Shown: positions 1-10,911 of the stretch, one piece after another | Numbering within the stretch: position 1 is the stretch's first letter | How the letters are laid out: each line of letters starts with the position of its first letter | Assembly: GCA_002633005.1 (NCBI GenBank) | Contig: NMRA01000058.1 | Coordinates: 413,585-477,584 of the forward strand | Source of the DNA: Phoronis australis | Lineage: Eukaryota > Phoronida > Phoronidae | Direction of reading: 5' to 3' | DNA length: 64,000 nt | Translations under genes and position numbers: made by a program | The notes under the pieces: model-generated | The model's input: the letters and a program-made list of their open reading frames with translations, nothing else | Databases searched by the model: none | Told to the model about the DNA's origin: nothing

Positions 1-3000
1 ATGCAGCTCTTGCTTGACAGTGCACATGTACTTTTATCTCCTCTTTTTCGAACCACTCATTAAAGCGTTTTATGGGGTTTGGTTTCTTTTCATGAATGTT
101 TTCATCGTTGGTTTCTAATTCGTTCAACTGCTTCCCAAAACTCCTGAGTCCTGAGCATTGAGCAACACTCAACAATCCCTCTAAAAAATGATGCCCTTCC
201 AAACAGTGATGTGACCTTCTGACTACATGAGTGTAAGCTGTGGTACACTACTGCACGTGCACAAGGTCATCAGCACCAGAAGTTTTAAAATCACACCACC
301 AAAACTGTGACTGTTTACATTTCAGAGAGCTTGCCGTGACAATTTCAAGAAGGTATACCGCTTGACAGTTGCATTTATGTACACGTTGAAGCCTGGAGAA
401 TACAGACTTGATCAGGGCTTGGGATTTCCGTCTTTTAAGAGGAATTCCTTTTTTGGTGTCGATTTTCTCTGATTGGATTTCCAGTTTCCTCTTTTTATGA
501 TTTTTTCGACTTCATTAAATGTTTAGTTCAGGTAAATTTTACATCCAAAAATGTCTATCACCCAAACCTATTTTTTGTGTATCATACATCAGCTGGAAAT
601 TTCTCCGCTGTTTTTGTTATTGCTCATTCCAAGCTCTGCTTATTTTTCGTGAAGTAACTAGAATGGATTTCATAACATACCAGTTTATTGTACTGGATTC
701 TTCTTGGGTTTATCAACTGTAAACTAACACTAATAGGAGCATAGGATAATAGCCACCTGTCTTAAGTTCGCACAAAAGTAGAGTACAAAATTCCAAACGT
801 AATTTCGAGTTCCAATTCCTGTAAAAAGATCAATGACAGGGCCCAGGTATCAATTCCGGTATTTTTGGCACTTAATCGTGTTTGAAAGTGTTGTACTGTG
901 TTTGGAAATTTGTTTGAAAAGCTGTTTTTTTTTGCTGAACAGCTTATGACCTTACTGGATTTAAGGGCCCCACCAGAGCATTTATTAGTGTGCCCTCCAC
1001 TCATTTCCAATGTTCTATGTATATCAAATGCTTTGAGATGCCAGCAGGGTAGTATTCTGCATGCAGCTTTGTTGACCATTGTGGTCAGTGAGAATGTCCT
1101 ACTCACATGTGTATGAATGCATAGTGTGTGCACCTCATTCATGTACCACACCAGTATTGCCTGTGTGGTTATGGAAATGTGTAAGCTGCTTGTGTTGTAT
1201 GGGCATTGTTGAGCTTGAAATGCTAGTTTTACTCCTATAAAACTAGGGATGTATTTATTGCGACATGTCTCCGTTATTGTTGTTACTAGTTTATTGCTTA
1301 ACCAGTGTATCTATTTTGAATATTCTTCAAGCCTTGGATGACTGATCTTTTCAGTTTAGGATAGTTATTGTTTGCATCCCAAGAAATGAATTACATACTG
1401 TCTTTTTTAGTATTTTTATTCAGTGACTCCTGGTGTGGTTTTGAAAATGGTTGTTTTTTAGGCTGAAATGCAGATTTTTTACCAAGTTCTGCAATGACCC
1501 TGTCATTTCCACATGGTTATCTTGAAAAGCAAATTCTTGTATACATATTATTGTCATCTTGTGAGGTGTGCAATTTATTGCGGTTTTCAGTGACTGGTTC
1601 CACCAGGGATAGCAGTATTGTGCACCTACCGGTACTTTGCTCAAACCCATGTTTCATATTATTATATTGATAACTTTTCCTCGTGAAGGTAGTGATCTCA
1701 GCAGTTATATCACTTATGGTGTTTTGTCAAGTAGTAGAACCTTGTACTGCTATGACACAAATTTTGAAGGTTTCTATGTTGTAGTTAAGTCCCACTTTAA
1801 ATATTTTGCTCACCATGTGAGTTATTGTTTACATGGAGGGATTCATACTTATGGATGATCTCATCAGGGATTGCATGTAACACTATTTGGGTGTGTATAT
1901 TTGTTACATGTTCATTGTATAAAGTGTATTGTTTATATTGCAGAGTTTATAATTGTTAGTTAAAAAGATTTCGGTAGGTTATCTCAACAGTGCTTAGTGC
2001 ATGTTTTGCTCATCCTGTGAAATGTAATATTTATACTGAAGAGTTTATCATCGCTAGTGCCTGTGTCCCTTATTGCTTTTCCCATAGTATGAACAACTAG
2101 TCATGTTAACGTTTGAAATTCTCATGTACAATATATATTACACTCTTCCGAAATCTTACACTTATTTTCATTGCCCAAGCACTAATCTGAAGAGTGGCCT
2201 ACTAGTTATGTGGAATGCGCACAATGCATTGTTAAAGCGAGGTGATCGTATGCCGCTGGGTTTTTGTTTTCTTACTCTTTGTGAACGCAGTGCCTGTAAT
2301 TCGCATTTATTCCTAAGTTTATGCAATCATTTTAAATTACAAAACATGAAACCCTGGGAACCGGTGGGGCAGTTAAATTTTGACATCGACAATATATACG
2401 TGTCATTTGAAGTAGTAGCCCGTTGTAGGGTGCCACGACCAAAAATATGGGTACACATCACATGTTTAACCACAAACAACAAGTGAAAGAGTTACTTTTT
2501 CAGGTAAGCGACGCGTTGCGCGCTTTGGTTGTTTTTGTCCGTTTTAGGTGGCAAGTGGCGCTTTTTTCTTTGACGATTTCGCTGAGGTACGTTTCAGAAA
2601 ATCGTACTGTAGGCCTAAGTCATTTTTTCTGTGCCAGTTCATTTAGGTACACAGCAACTGAAAAAATGGATAAATCACGTCATTTTAAATCTCCATATCG
2701 CTCCGTTATGGCCACTTCGACTTGGATGGATTTTGGCTCTTTCAAACACTCCTCCATGCTCTATTTTTTGAAGTTCGTTAACGAAAACGCGTACCAGGAT
2801 GTAAGGTTCGTGCCCTCCCCCTCGAGTTTTAGTTGGTAATTTTGACATGAAGATGATGGTGATATTTATGCGTTCCTTGACGAGAATTCCAGCAAGTCAA
2901 GTTTTGCCTAATTCAGCTTTTCATTCATTTTTATACCGTGTATGGTCGCTGGCAAAATAAGATACCATCAAGATTTTAGTCTAGATGTTTCCTAACTCGA

Positions 3001-3370
3001 TTTTTAGCCATAACACTGAGCGCGCAAGAGAAGACGGAACATATTTGCGACGTTTCGTTTACTCAAAGTTAATGAGCCTAAACGTCAGAAAATATTTGTT
3101 TTCTCTTTCTCGCTTATAATGATTTTCAAGGGTTTCCGTTATTCAATTTCGGCAAGGTCGTCGCTTTCTCGCAAAACTACCGATTGGATGATCAATTACG
3201 CACTTATTTACTCTCCGTTTTAACGTTGATCATCGTCAATACACCTCCAAAAATTGCACATCGTCTTTGCGCAAACTACATTGAGATTTAAGTCTCCCGA
3301 AAAAAGTTGACGATCGGATAGTGTTTAAAAGTCTAATTCTAAATTTCTCCAGTTAGTGCACAAATGAAGT
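1..3370. other. No recognisable gene or repeat
   Basis: AT-rich sequence with only short ORFs. The longest (2447-2839 plus, 130 codons; 762-1151 minus, 129 codons) show no recognisable domain, no clear splice borders and no similarity to anything else in the window. It could hold 3' sequence of the minus-strand gene that ends nearby, but I see nothing that proves it. Confidence 0.5.
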
Positions 3371-3384
3371 AAAAGAAAGTAGTT

Positions 3385-3750
3385 CTGCTTGTCGCGTCAG
3401 CTGTTGGTATCATTATCTCGATTTATGACCCACAACGCGTGACTGGACAAAGCCTTTTCAATTTAGCCGGTGGAGCGTGAGACCCCTGAGGTCCCAATCG
3501 AGTCCTCACGACAACTTCGCGTTATGCCGGACGGTCTGGGGTCAACAGAAAACCACAGCAACTGTGAGTCTACACCAATGTGATTAACAGGAGTAGTTCT
3601 ACTTGCTGCGTCAGCTGCAAGTATGCTTATCTCTTCTATGACACACAATGTGTGACTGGGCAAAGCGTTTTCAAAATAATGTGGATAAATCAGTGGAGTG
3701 AGACCCCTGAGGTCCCTGTCAAGTCCTCATGACAATTATACGTTATCGGA
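3385..3750. repeat. R9 repeat, two tandem units
   Basis: Two imperfect units with a period of about 212 bp. The stretch around 3395-3530 (cgtcagctg, gtgactgg, gagacccctgaggtcc) recurs at 3605-3745. One more unit lies in opposite orientation at 40990-41275. No coding capacity is evident. Confidence 0.75.
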
Positions 3751-4034
3751 AATATGAGTGACCACCCTGCAACCAGATGTCGAGACCCCTTAAGCTATAG
3801 AGATGAGTAATGCAAAATAAACTCTAAGGGTTGATATAAAAATAAAAGTGACAAATGTCAAAATAATGACGATAAATGCATAAGAAGTTAAATATTGATA
3901 GCCATCTCAGGTGTGGCAACAGCAATTCATCTCTCGAGCACCACAGTTCATCATGAGCACACTGAAAGTGTGTGGCCATGACAAAATGTGGTGACAGAGA
4001 CACTCCAATTAAAAAGAATTATAAGGAAAAATAC

Positions 4035-4382
4035 CTTCTCAACAAGTGCTGAAGGCTTTGGAATGTCAACAGTTGGTGATTGCTTTATGATAGTAGAATC
4101 AGTCGAAGCTTGCACTGCAGCCTTATCTTTCCATTGTTCATTGTGAACCTCGACCATGCATGGTTCTTCGACTTGGGAATGACCATAGAGCAGGATGTTC
4201 TCTCTCTGATTCTCTTCCTGGCCAGATGAGCTGACTGCAGTTATTGTGACAACTGGCAAGTCAGGCAGCTGAGGTGGGGTGATGGTGATAACTGGGTTGC
4301 TTGATCTGTGAACGGCCGGTGTCAGTGACTCCAGGGAAGGTGAAGGCCACCTCGCTTTGCTTTCCAAAGACACAGTGGGAAT
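4035..4382 (-). CDS. Putative 3'-ward exon of a split minus-strand gene, Ser/Pro/Thr-rich
   Basis: Open from an acceptor (aatctgcag, exon starts 4382) to a donor (GAGAAG then gtattt, exon ends 4035): 348 nt, exactly 116 codons, phase 0 at both borders. The product is rich in Ser, Pro, Thr and Val, with short repeats such as PVITIT and PVVTIT. It looks like a disordered tail rather than a folded domain, and I recognise no family. The previous exon in the model (9092-8810) also ends in phase 0. The donor implies at least one more exon at lower coordinates or beyond the window edge. The acceptor's pyrimidine tract is weak, so the 5' border could lie a little further upstream. Confidence 0.5.
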
Positions 4383-4391
4383 CTGCAGATT

Positions 4392-6300
4392 TGGCATTTT
4401 CAGTTGCATGTCATTAGTGGAAGCCTATCAACAAATGGAATTGTGGGTTATAATCAGAAGAATTGTTACAGGGGCCCAAGATTTCAAAGAAACAGTTTGA
4501 TGCTCATTATTCAGTGGCGAAAGTTCTCAAAATTTAGGACCCCTGTAAGTGACTATTACCAAAATTACCACAGCAGCCAATTGAATGAATAGGACAAATC
4601 TTGGAAAAACTGAGTAATAGCACATCCCATTTTGAGAAGTTGAGTTTTCTCCACTGAATAACGGACTCGGTTTGGTTGATAGAGGTGCAGACGGCAAAAA
4701 CAGATTAAAATTGGCCACTACATCATGAAAACAGGAATATGTCATCATTTGCTTAATAAAAAGCTATTTACCAAACTTCAGAAAAATCCATCAAGGAACA
4801 CTTGAGAAACAGAGGAAAACGGAAAAAATGAAATTGCCATTTGGGGCAGTGTTTGTTGGATACGTCTGAAAGTCATTGTCATCCGTTATCATCTTCATAT
4901 AAATACACTTGCTAAATTTAATAAAGATCCTGCTGAGGGTTTAGGCCACTAGAAGGTGCCACAGTGTCAGAAAATCATCTTCAGCCGTCCTTTTCACAGT
5001 AGGAACAAATCAATTTTCACAATTATCCTTAAAGTAGTTTGGTTGACACAGGGGCGGACTCAGTAAAATTGGCCACTGGGTAGCACAAAATACCTCAGAT
5101 CCATCTGAAAATGGGAGGATAATGTCATCTCACTAATCGATGCCTAACTACCAAATTTTATGAGAATGCATTGAGGACCTTTGAAGATACAGAGGTAAAC
5201 GTAAAACAAACTAAAATTGTCGCCAGGGCACACAACGGTAGTCATATCTGTCCGAAAATCGTCGTCATTCGTTGTCAACCTAATATATAAATACTTTTTG
5301 CTAAAAGTTTTTGATGATAGTAATTCGAAAAAAAAACATCTCTTCACATTTGTTGACTGTCATTTGGAAATAGTATTTTTTCAATATCAGTTACCGTCAG
5401 GGGTGCAGCTCACAACACAACTACTGGATTACATGAGCTTATCAGATAAACGAAGGCAATGAGAGAGCTGGACTATATAAACATTGGTTTGCCAACTTTC
5501 TCCCCTTGCTATCACTGTCAAACTGATAATGACACAGCTGTAACTCGAGAAGTCCCGATCAGCGAAACCAGGAAACTTGCCCCATAACGCACGAGCGTAA
5601 CATCGTGGTCACCTGTTGTTGGCTCCGCAGAGATGCATCTGCAAATATTCGTGAAAATCCTCCATGGAGTTTTGAAAATACAGCAGTAAACCCCGGACTT
5701 CCATACAAAGATGACAAAAAATTATGCACACGCTTGAAAATATTAGGTTCTCGAACAGTACGTTTTTGAACAATAGTACTAAGTTATTTTTTGATGTTTC
5801 AAAGGTTGTTCAAATTATTGTTCGAAACACTATTAGAAAGTATTCGCTTTATAATAAAGGGAACTAACAATACCAATTATAAAGCCTTAAAGAGGGCATG
5901 GATTTGTCACTCATTGACAGGAAATTGATGGAAAATGGCAGTACCATAAAAATTACATCTATTTTACTGTGTAATTCAATCATGGTGCAAAACTATCATA
6001 ATATGAGAATTCATTCTTTACATGGCGCGAAAAGGCTACCAGTACAATTACTAACCATTTTACAAGGTATAAGAGATTTGCGGTTTTGTAATGTACAAGG
6101 TGGGTTTATAGCAGCTTTAATCAGTTTGGTCGAAACTTTAAATGACTATACCCCAATGAGAAGGGATCATCTACCTGCAAAAATGTAGACAGATAATGAA
6201 AAGACATTACGGTAGCAAAAGTTTAAATGCTGGTCACGATATACTGGCTAAATGGACCCAAATGTGCAACTTTATGAAAAACTGTAAATTACCCACATAT
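4392..6300. repeat. Intron-like region with diverged ~370-bp tandem repeats
   Basis: Lies in the predicted intron between 8810 and 4382. Segments near 4660-4860 and 5030-5230 share an order of short matches (ggttgataga/ggttgacaca, aaaattggccac, ccaaa-ctt/ttt..gaga, acagaggaaaacg/acagaggtaaacg), offset by about 370 bp. A third, weaker match lies near 5640-5700. The ORF at 5898-6188 has no recognisable product. Nothing else seen. Confidence 0.4.
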
Positions 6301-6304
6301 AATA

Positions 6305-7050
6305 CTTAATCTCTTGTGGCGCTTTTTTATTGCCCATTTTACCAGATTATCAATTTTTATTTTTATTATCTGCATTCACTATATTTACTTGTAATTCTAT
6401 TCGTCATAATAAATGACCTTATATCGCCTACCTCGGTCTCCTTTTCATCTCTGGTAACGAGCTTGCGACGCACGTATCATTTATCCATTACTTGGGACAT
6501 ATGTCGATCATAAATGGTACTTCACTCGTTAAATATATTAATGTGAGCATATGGACCCGTCTTACTCCTTTCCCCCCTCATTTTGGCCTGTTCCATTATT
6601 CTGTAGGACTACACGTCGTTTTCCCAGCCTTCGTATTGGTCTGTTGTTATCACGTGCCTTGAGTTTGGTCAGCTCTTGGCTCTCCTAGGCTGATGATTGT
6701 CACGTGTCCTTAGGCGTTTTCTTTGCTATTGCAACCTCGTTTTCAGTTCACCTTTGTTCCGGCCACATAGTTGTACATTCCAAAACTTATTAATTTTTTC
6801 ACACCCTCTACCACCCTGTTTTCGTTCTTGCGTACTTCCACGTGGCCGGGGCTTTTTTATTGCCCATCTTACCAGAGATTATCATTTTTTATTTTTATTA
6901 TCTGTATTCACTATATTTACTTGTAATTCTATTCACCATAATAAATGATCTTATATCGCCTACCTCGGTCTTCTTTTCATCTCTGGTAAGGAGCTTGCGA
7001 CGCTCATATCCTTTATCCATTATTCGGGACACATGTCAATCATAAAATAC
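6305..7050. repeat. R6 repeat, copy A, with duplicated terminal module
   Basis: A ~215-bp module at 6318-6532 (ttttttattgccc, aataaatgac, atatcgcctacctcggtct, ggtaacgagcttgcgacgc) is repeated at 6849-7045. The two are separated by ~310 bp of pyrimidine-rich spacer (atggacccgtcttactc onward). The same module-spacer-module arrangement recurs at 22606-24110. Each module carries an AATAAA-type signal. It could be an LTR pair or a tandem non-autonomous element; no coding sequence is recognisable. Confidence 0.65.
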
Positions 7051-7349
7051 TTTCTCGTGCTTTCTGGGCTTAACTCATTATTGTATGATAATTTCTTTTG
7101 TAATCAAACTTTAAAAAAGGTCTTGACTGTACCATGTAAAAACAAGTTTAAAAGCACTGAATTATGTCACTGAAAACACTAAATATACATATTTTACCAG
7201 CTTTGGGAGGGACCGTCCCACATTTCGAACCGAAAGAAAATCCCTCATTCTCCAAGAGTAACAGAATTTCCATTTTTAACATACGTGACTACTGCCATCA
7301 TGTTAATGAGAGCTGCAACAGGCAGCATATATTTGTGCTTGTCCACACT

Positions 7350-8594
7350 ATCGTATTTGCCCTAATAAGCACCCAGGGTGCTTAGAAAAATTTTCTTCAG
7401 GAAGTGTGATGCTTATTATAGCTCAAAGTGGTTGAAACCCTGTCTCCGGAAACAGTTGAAATCGTATGCTAGAATTCATCAAATTTACGCTTTGTGATGC
7501 ATCTGGAACCTATGATAGAGTTTCTATCTATTTTTTGTCAAATTATGAGCATTTTTCAGAAAATCCCAGTGCAAAAACCCGCCGACTGATGAGTCGCTGC
7601 CTCGCTATCGCTGATAGGTCAACTTGAATTCATGAGTAAAAACATAGTTTCGACTCAACAAATTACCTGAAGTCCTCCTTAAGTTTTGAAATAGCATCCC
7701 TAACATTTTTAAGTTCCTGTGGAGTCAGGAGTTACTCCATATTAAGACTCTGCAACTCAAGAAAAATCTCTGGACAAACACACATGTTGTTGTCACGTGA
7801 TGTTTGTTTGAAGTTCGTCTGCTTATGTGAATGAACGAGAGCGTGCGTGTCATCAGAGCTCATTTGCCAGAGTAAACACGATGTAACGATCGGTAGATTT
7901 GGGGGGTGTAAGTGTGCTGAAGTTTTCACTGTGTGTCATTTTGACTTTAAAAAAACAATTATGATTAATTTAATAATTACTCCTAAAAATAACAAAGGTT
8001 TTTTTACGGTATTAGAAAGTTTCGGAAATAAGTGCCAGTATTTATTTCTTGCCGTTTCATGAATAGATAGTTCCCAAAGACTAATATTCGATGACAGGTA
8101 CTTGTATGTGGCGCGCTTATTGGCCACGTGCTTTTAACAAAGGTCAAGTTTTTATTAAGTCTTTGATTCGCGGTTTTCACGTATACAGAGAAATTTGGAT
8201 TCCTGTTGAGGGAGAAGATCTACATGGGAAAGATCAATATTAAATCCCGTTGAGAAGTACCACTGCGTCTGTTCTGAAAGGCCAGACCATAATAGGACAC
8301 GTCCGTTGCAAGATCAGCAAAACTTTAGTGTTCTTCTTGAAGCACGGCGGAAGTTTGAAGTGTATAGTCACGGCTAAATATCAACATAGCGGCAACGCTC
8401 GCGCTCTACAAATTCCGCGAACAATGACTTTTTCAGGACTGTCGGATCGTATTGATAAATTGAAGACGTTACTTTAGAATTTAATTGTAGGTAAGGCATT
8501 TTTCGCAAGTACTGCAGCATTCATGAACTGGGCGCTAATTTTAGCGAAGTCTGAAAACGCGAGGGCCATGGCCGCTTATTAGGGCGAATACGGA
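7350..8594 (+). mobile_element. TIR element with HIRAN-like coding remnant
   Basis: The ends are inverted repeats: tcgtatttgccctaataagc at 7351-7370, and the reverse complement of ccgtattcgccctaataagc at 8574-8593. The first ~520 bp are related to the 5' half of R2 (42480-42990) and to 39533-39945. The right part (8157-8477) encodes the HIRAN-like fragment. I found no clean target duplication. The match of both ends over ~20 bp makes a DNA transposon likely; its superfamily is not determined. Confidence 0.65.
8157..8477 (+). pseudogene. HIRAN-like domain fragment inside a TIR element
   Basis: One frame reads GFHVYREIWIPVEGEDL, then a single TAA, then a stretch containing IIGHVRCKISKTL, FFLKHGG and KCIVTAKYQH, ending in a Leu-rich tail before a stop at 8475-8477. 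The order VY-W-P-GE ... VGHV ... FL-GG ... V-G resembles the HIRAN-like domain of the repeat-encoded proteins common in invertebrate genomes. The in-frame stop and the lack of an upstream start indicate a dead copy. In HIRAN proteins the domain binds DNA ends; a function here is not implied. Confidence 0.5.
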
Positions 8595-8809
8595 ATATCA
8601 GTCCTCTATTTCCCCATTCATGATTTCACAGGCAGGTCTTTATTAGTGGGTATTTTCCCTTTGCAGCATATATCCTAGATTCAGATGCCCTACTTTTTAA
8701 TCTTAGAATACCAGTATTGGAAATTTATGCCCGAGTAAATTATTAGTTTCATAAAAGAAACATAACAATCAAAATGCTAACACATGAACAAAGAATGTAA
8801 TTTGCATAC

Positions 8810-9092
8810 CAGTAGAGAATGTTGATACTGAGAAATCAATGAAGGAGCAAATTGGTTGGTGGAACCCTGTGGTCTTGATGGCATCCGAGGCATGCTCAAG
8901 ATGGGTACTCTAAGAGTAGAGGTGGATGATGGCCTTGATGAAACTACATGTGGAGTATTACATCCAGTCACTATTTGTGTTTCACTCAGTGAAGGCATAA
9001 CAACTGATGCAGTGGTATTGGCAACAGCTTGCTGATGTGGTGAGTCCGACTCTACTGCAGCGGAAGAAGCTCTATGCTTTTCGTTGTCTTTG
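8810..9092 (-). CDS. Putative exon of the split minus-strand gene, Ser/Pro-rich
   Basis: The acceptor is a good pyrimidine tract ending in gaattttag (exon begins 9092); the donor is CTG followed by gtatgc (exon ends 8810). The 283 nt are one completing base plus 94 codons, so the exon enters in phase 2 and leaves in phase 0. The preceding modelled exon (31162-31101) leaves in phase 2 and the next (4382) enters in phase 0. The product starts with a charged stretch (KDNEKHR) and becomes Ser/Thr/Pro-rich with Gln patches, apparently disordered. No family recognised. Alternative acceptors at 9110 and 9130 would change only the first residues. Confidence 0.55.
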
Positions 9093-9274
9093 CTAAAATT
9101 CATAAAAAATCTTCCTGAAAATTCAATAACTGTAAAGTTCCCGACCGGATCAATTTCCTTAATTTGTAAAGTCACCCGAGGTGACTAGCCTGATCGATGT
9201 TCCATGAATCCTCTGCGCATATACTACAAACTAACAGTAGCCGACCATAACTTGAATAATTCCATGTGATGAAT

Positions 9275-9545
9275 TTCTCGCTTACACTCAAGTGACATGC
9301 TTAGATTTCCCTTGCCCTCAGACAACTCTTGTAATGCCTATTCAGCATACGGAAAGGTACATGCTAGCACTACTTTCTCAACAGTGATGGAATTGTTATA
9401 ACACTGAAATTGGTTCTCTCTGACATTTGCAGAGCTACAGCCTGAAATGGTGAAAGTATGGGTTTGATGACATTTTTGATATTATAAAATAACTAAAAAC
9501 AGTAACTTAGTTTGATCATTTCCCAAACGATCATCTTGGATTTAA
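9275..9545 (+). repeat. R1 repeat, truncated copy
   Basis: Matches the first ~270 bp of the R1 copy at 35305-36085 in the same orientation (atttctcgcttacact, gcctattcagca, tagcactactttct, cacttcccaaa-type blocks). It is cut at the right by the Copia target site at 9560-9564. Confidence 0.65.
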
Positions 9546-9564
9546 CCACTAACTAACCCACCAG

Positions 9565-9773
9565 TGATAACTATATTGGAATGTGTTTATATCCTGTAGT
9601 TACATAATATTCTATCCTGTTGTTGTTTATGGTTTACTGGTTCCTGTTTTGTAGTCAGTACTGTATTAGTCATCCCTAAGAACCTATTCACTTCCTGTAC
9701 ATTTCTGTATATCAATACACTTTTAGTTCGACAGCCAACTGGGCACAATCTTTGTTTTACTCACGACTTTTCA
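9565..9773 (+). repeat. 5' LTR of the Copia element
   Basis: 209 bp, begins tgataac and ends ttttca. It matches the interrupted 3' LTR, whose parts are 15597 to about 15731 and about 17033 to 17104, with scattered substitutions and short indels. Confidence 0.92.
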
Positions 9774-9785
9774 TGGTAGCAGAGC
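9774..9785 (+). other. Copia primer-binding site (initiator tRNA-Met)
   Basis: TGGTAGCAGAGC directly follows the LTR terminal CA and is complementary to the 3' end of initiator tRNA-Met, the usual primer of Copia elements. Confidence 0.9.
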
Positions 9786-9794
9786 AAGGTTGAA

Positions 9795-10387
9795 ATGTCT
9801 TCAAATGTTAGCTACAACAACCCATCTAGGTTTGGGGAAAACTATCAGGAGTGGAATCAAGAGATAGAACTGTGGAAGAGGATAACTGATTTACCTTGTG
9901 AAAAACAGGGCCTAGCGGTGAGATTAACTCTCACAGGGAGAGCGCAGGAAGCTGCACTGCAACTGGAGGCCAAGGACCTAAAGAAAAAGGACGGTCTAAT
10001 AACACTAGTGGAAGAACTAGATTAAAGGTCTATCTGAAGGAGAGCAAGGTCTATCTTAAGGAGAGCAAGGACAATGCCTATGAGGCGTACAAAAATTTTG
10101 ACACCTTTATGCGTAAGGACGGTCAGCCAATTAGTGATTTTACTTGGGACTTTGACGACTTAAATAAGAAATGTCACAAATACGACATGTTTTTGCTGGG
10201 TGTTGTTCTTGCCTTCAAGCTTGTGGATGGGGCAAATCTGAGCAACACAGAGAAACAAATGACACTGACGGCGTGTACGGCTTTAACGTATGAAAGTATG
10301 TAATCGGCACTTCCGCGAATTTTCAGAACATATGATGTTAAAAGTGAGGCGTCAGAGGGCATTGCGATAAAAGAGGAGGTCCTCTAA
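9795..10387 (+). pseudogene. Copia gag, frameshifted
   Basis: Starts at ATG 9795, 21 bases after the start of the primer site. The first frame (to 10022) carries the Copia gag pattern GENYQEWNQEIELWKR and LTGRAQEAALQLEAKDL. Reading then continues in another frame (10022-10387) through KDNAYEAYKNFD, ISDFTWDFDDL and LTYESM. An in-frame TAA at 10301 interrupts it, before a final TAA at about 10385. A 21-bp in-frame tandem duplication (aaggtctatct.aaggagagc) lies next to the frameshift at 10020-10062. The protein would form the particle shell; this copy cannot be made intact. Confidence 0.85.
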
Positions 10388-10699
10388 GGGACTGGAGGAG
10401 TCTTTCCACAGACAGCCAAAACAGATATGGCACAGATGGGAACGAACCCATTAAACAAATATGGTCGAAGAAAACCTCTTTCAAACACAACTCTGTGTTA
10501 CGGTTTTACGTGGGTTTATTCTAGAGATCTACAAGATACATCCATTCACTATGCTGTCTAACTCTCAAGTGAAAACTTGTTTGTCAGAACTAAGGATCAT
10601 ATGCTCATGAGTCATAATCAGATTTCAGAGAATTGTTTTGCACAACTTACACAATCTGTGATTCTAGCTACCAGTGCCATATAAGGTTATGTTTTGGAC

Positions 10700-10911
10700 T
10701 CTGCAAGTTTAATGAAAACCACGAACATAATACTGCAGGGTCAGCAATTCTGTGTTTCATTAATTGGGCTAAAGGCTGCCCGGAGAAGAAACAAAATCAC
10801 ATTGGTCACTGGACAACGACACTGTTTTGCTGACAGGAAACAAGAACTATGCTATTCTTGACACGGGGTGTTCAAGAACAGTATGTGGGCAAAAATGGCT
10901 GGACAATAAAT
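10700..10911 (+). pseudogene. Copia gag zinc knuckle and start of aspartic protease
   Basis: Two reading frames carry the remnants: a degraded zinc knuckle (CFINWAKGCPEKK, the usual His replaced by Asn) near 10755-10795, and the protease active site AILDTGCSRTVCG near 10855-10890. The open frame is then broken by the R5 insertion right after GQKWLDN. The rest of the protease resumes after the insertion, near 13235. Confidence 0.85.

Noticed and set aside
2103-2839. Overlapping plus-strand ORFs of 127 and 130 codons
   Set aside because: No recognisable domain, no splice sites at sensible places, ordinary composition. Not annotated as genes.
6316-7045. Repeated ORF with FYFYYLHSLYLLVILF-type sequence as a membrane peptide family
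   Set aside because: It recurs only because the R6 module recurs; substitutions do not favour the reading frame and there is no conserved start.
9115-9175. Peptide QIKEIDPVGNF resembling the start of a lamin-tail domain
   Set aside because: Only about ten residues agree, the rest of the domain is absent, and a good splice acceptor lies downstream of it. Chance is more likely.
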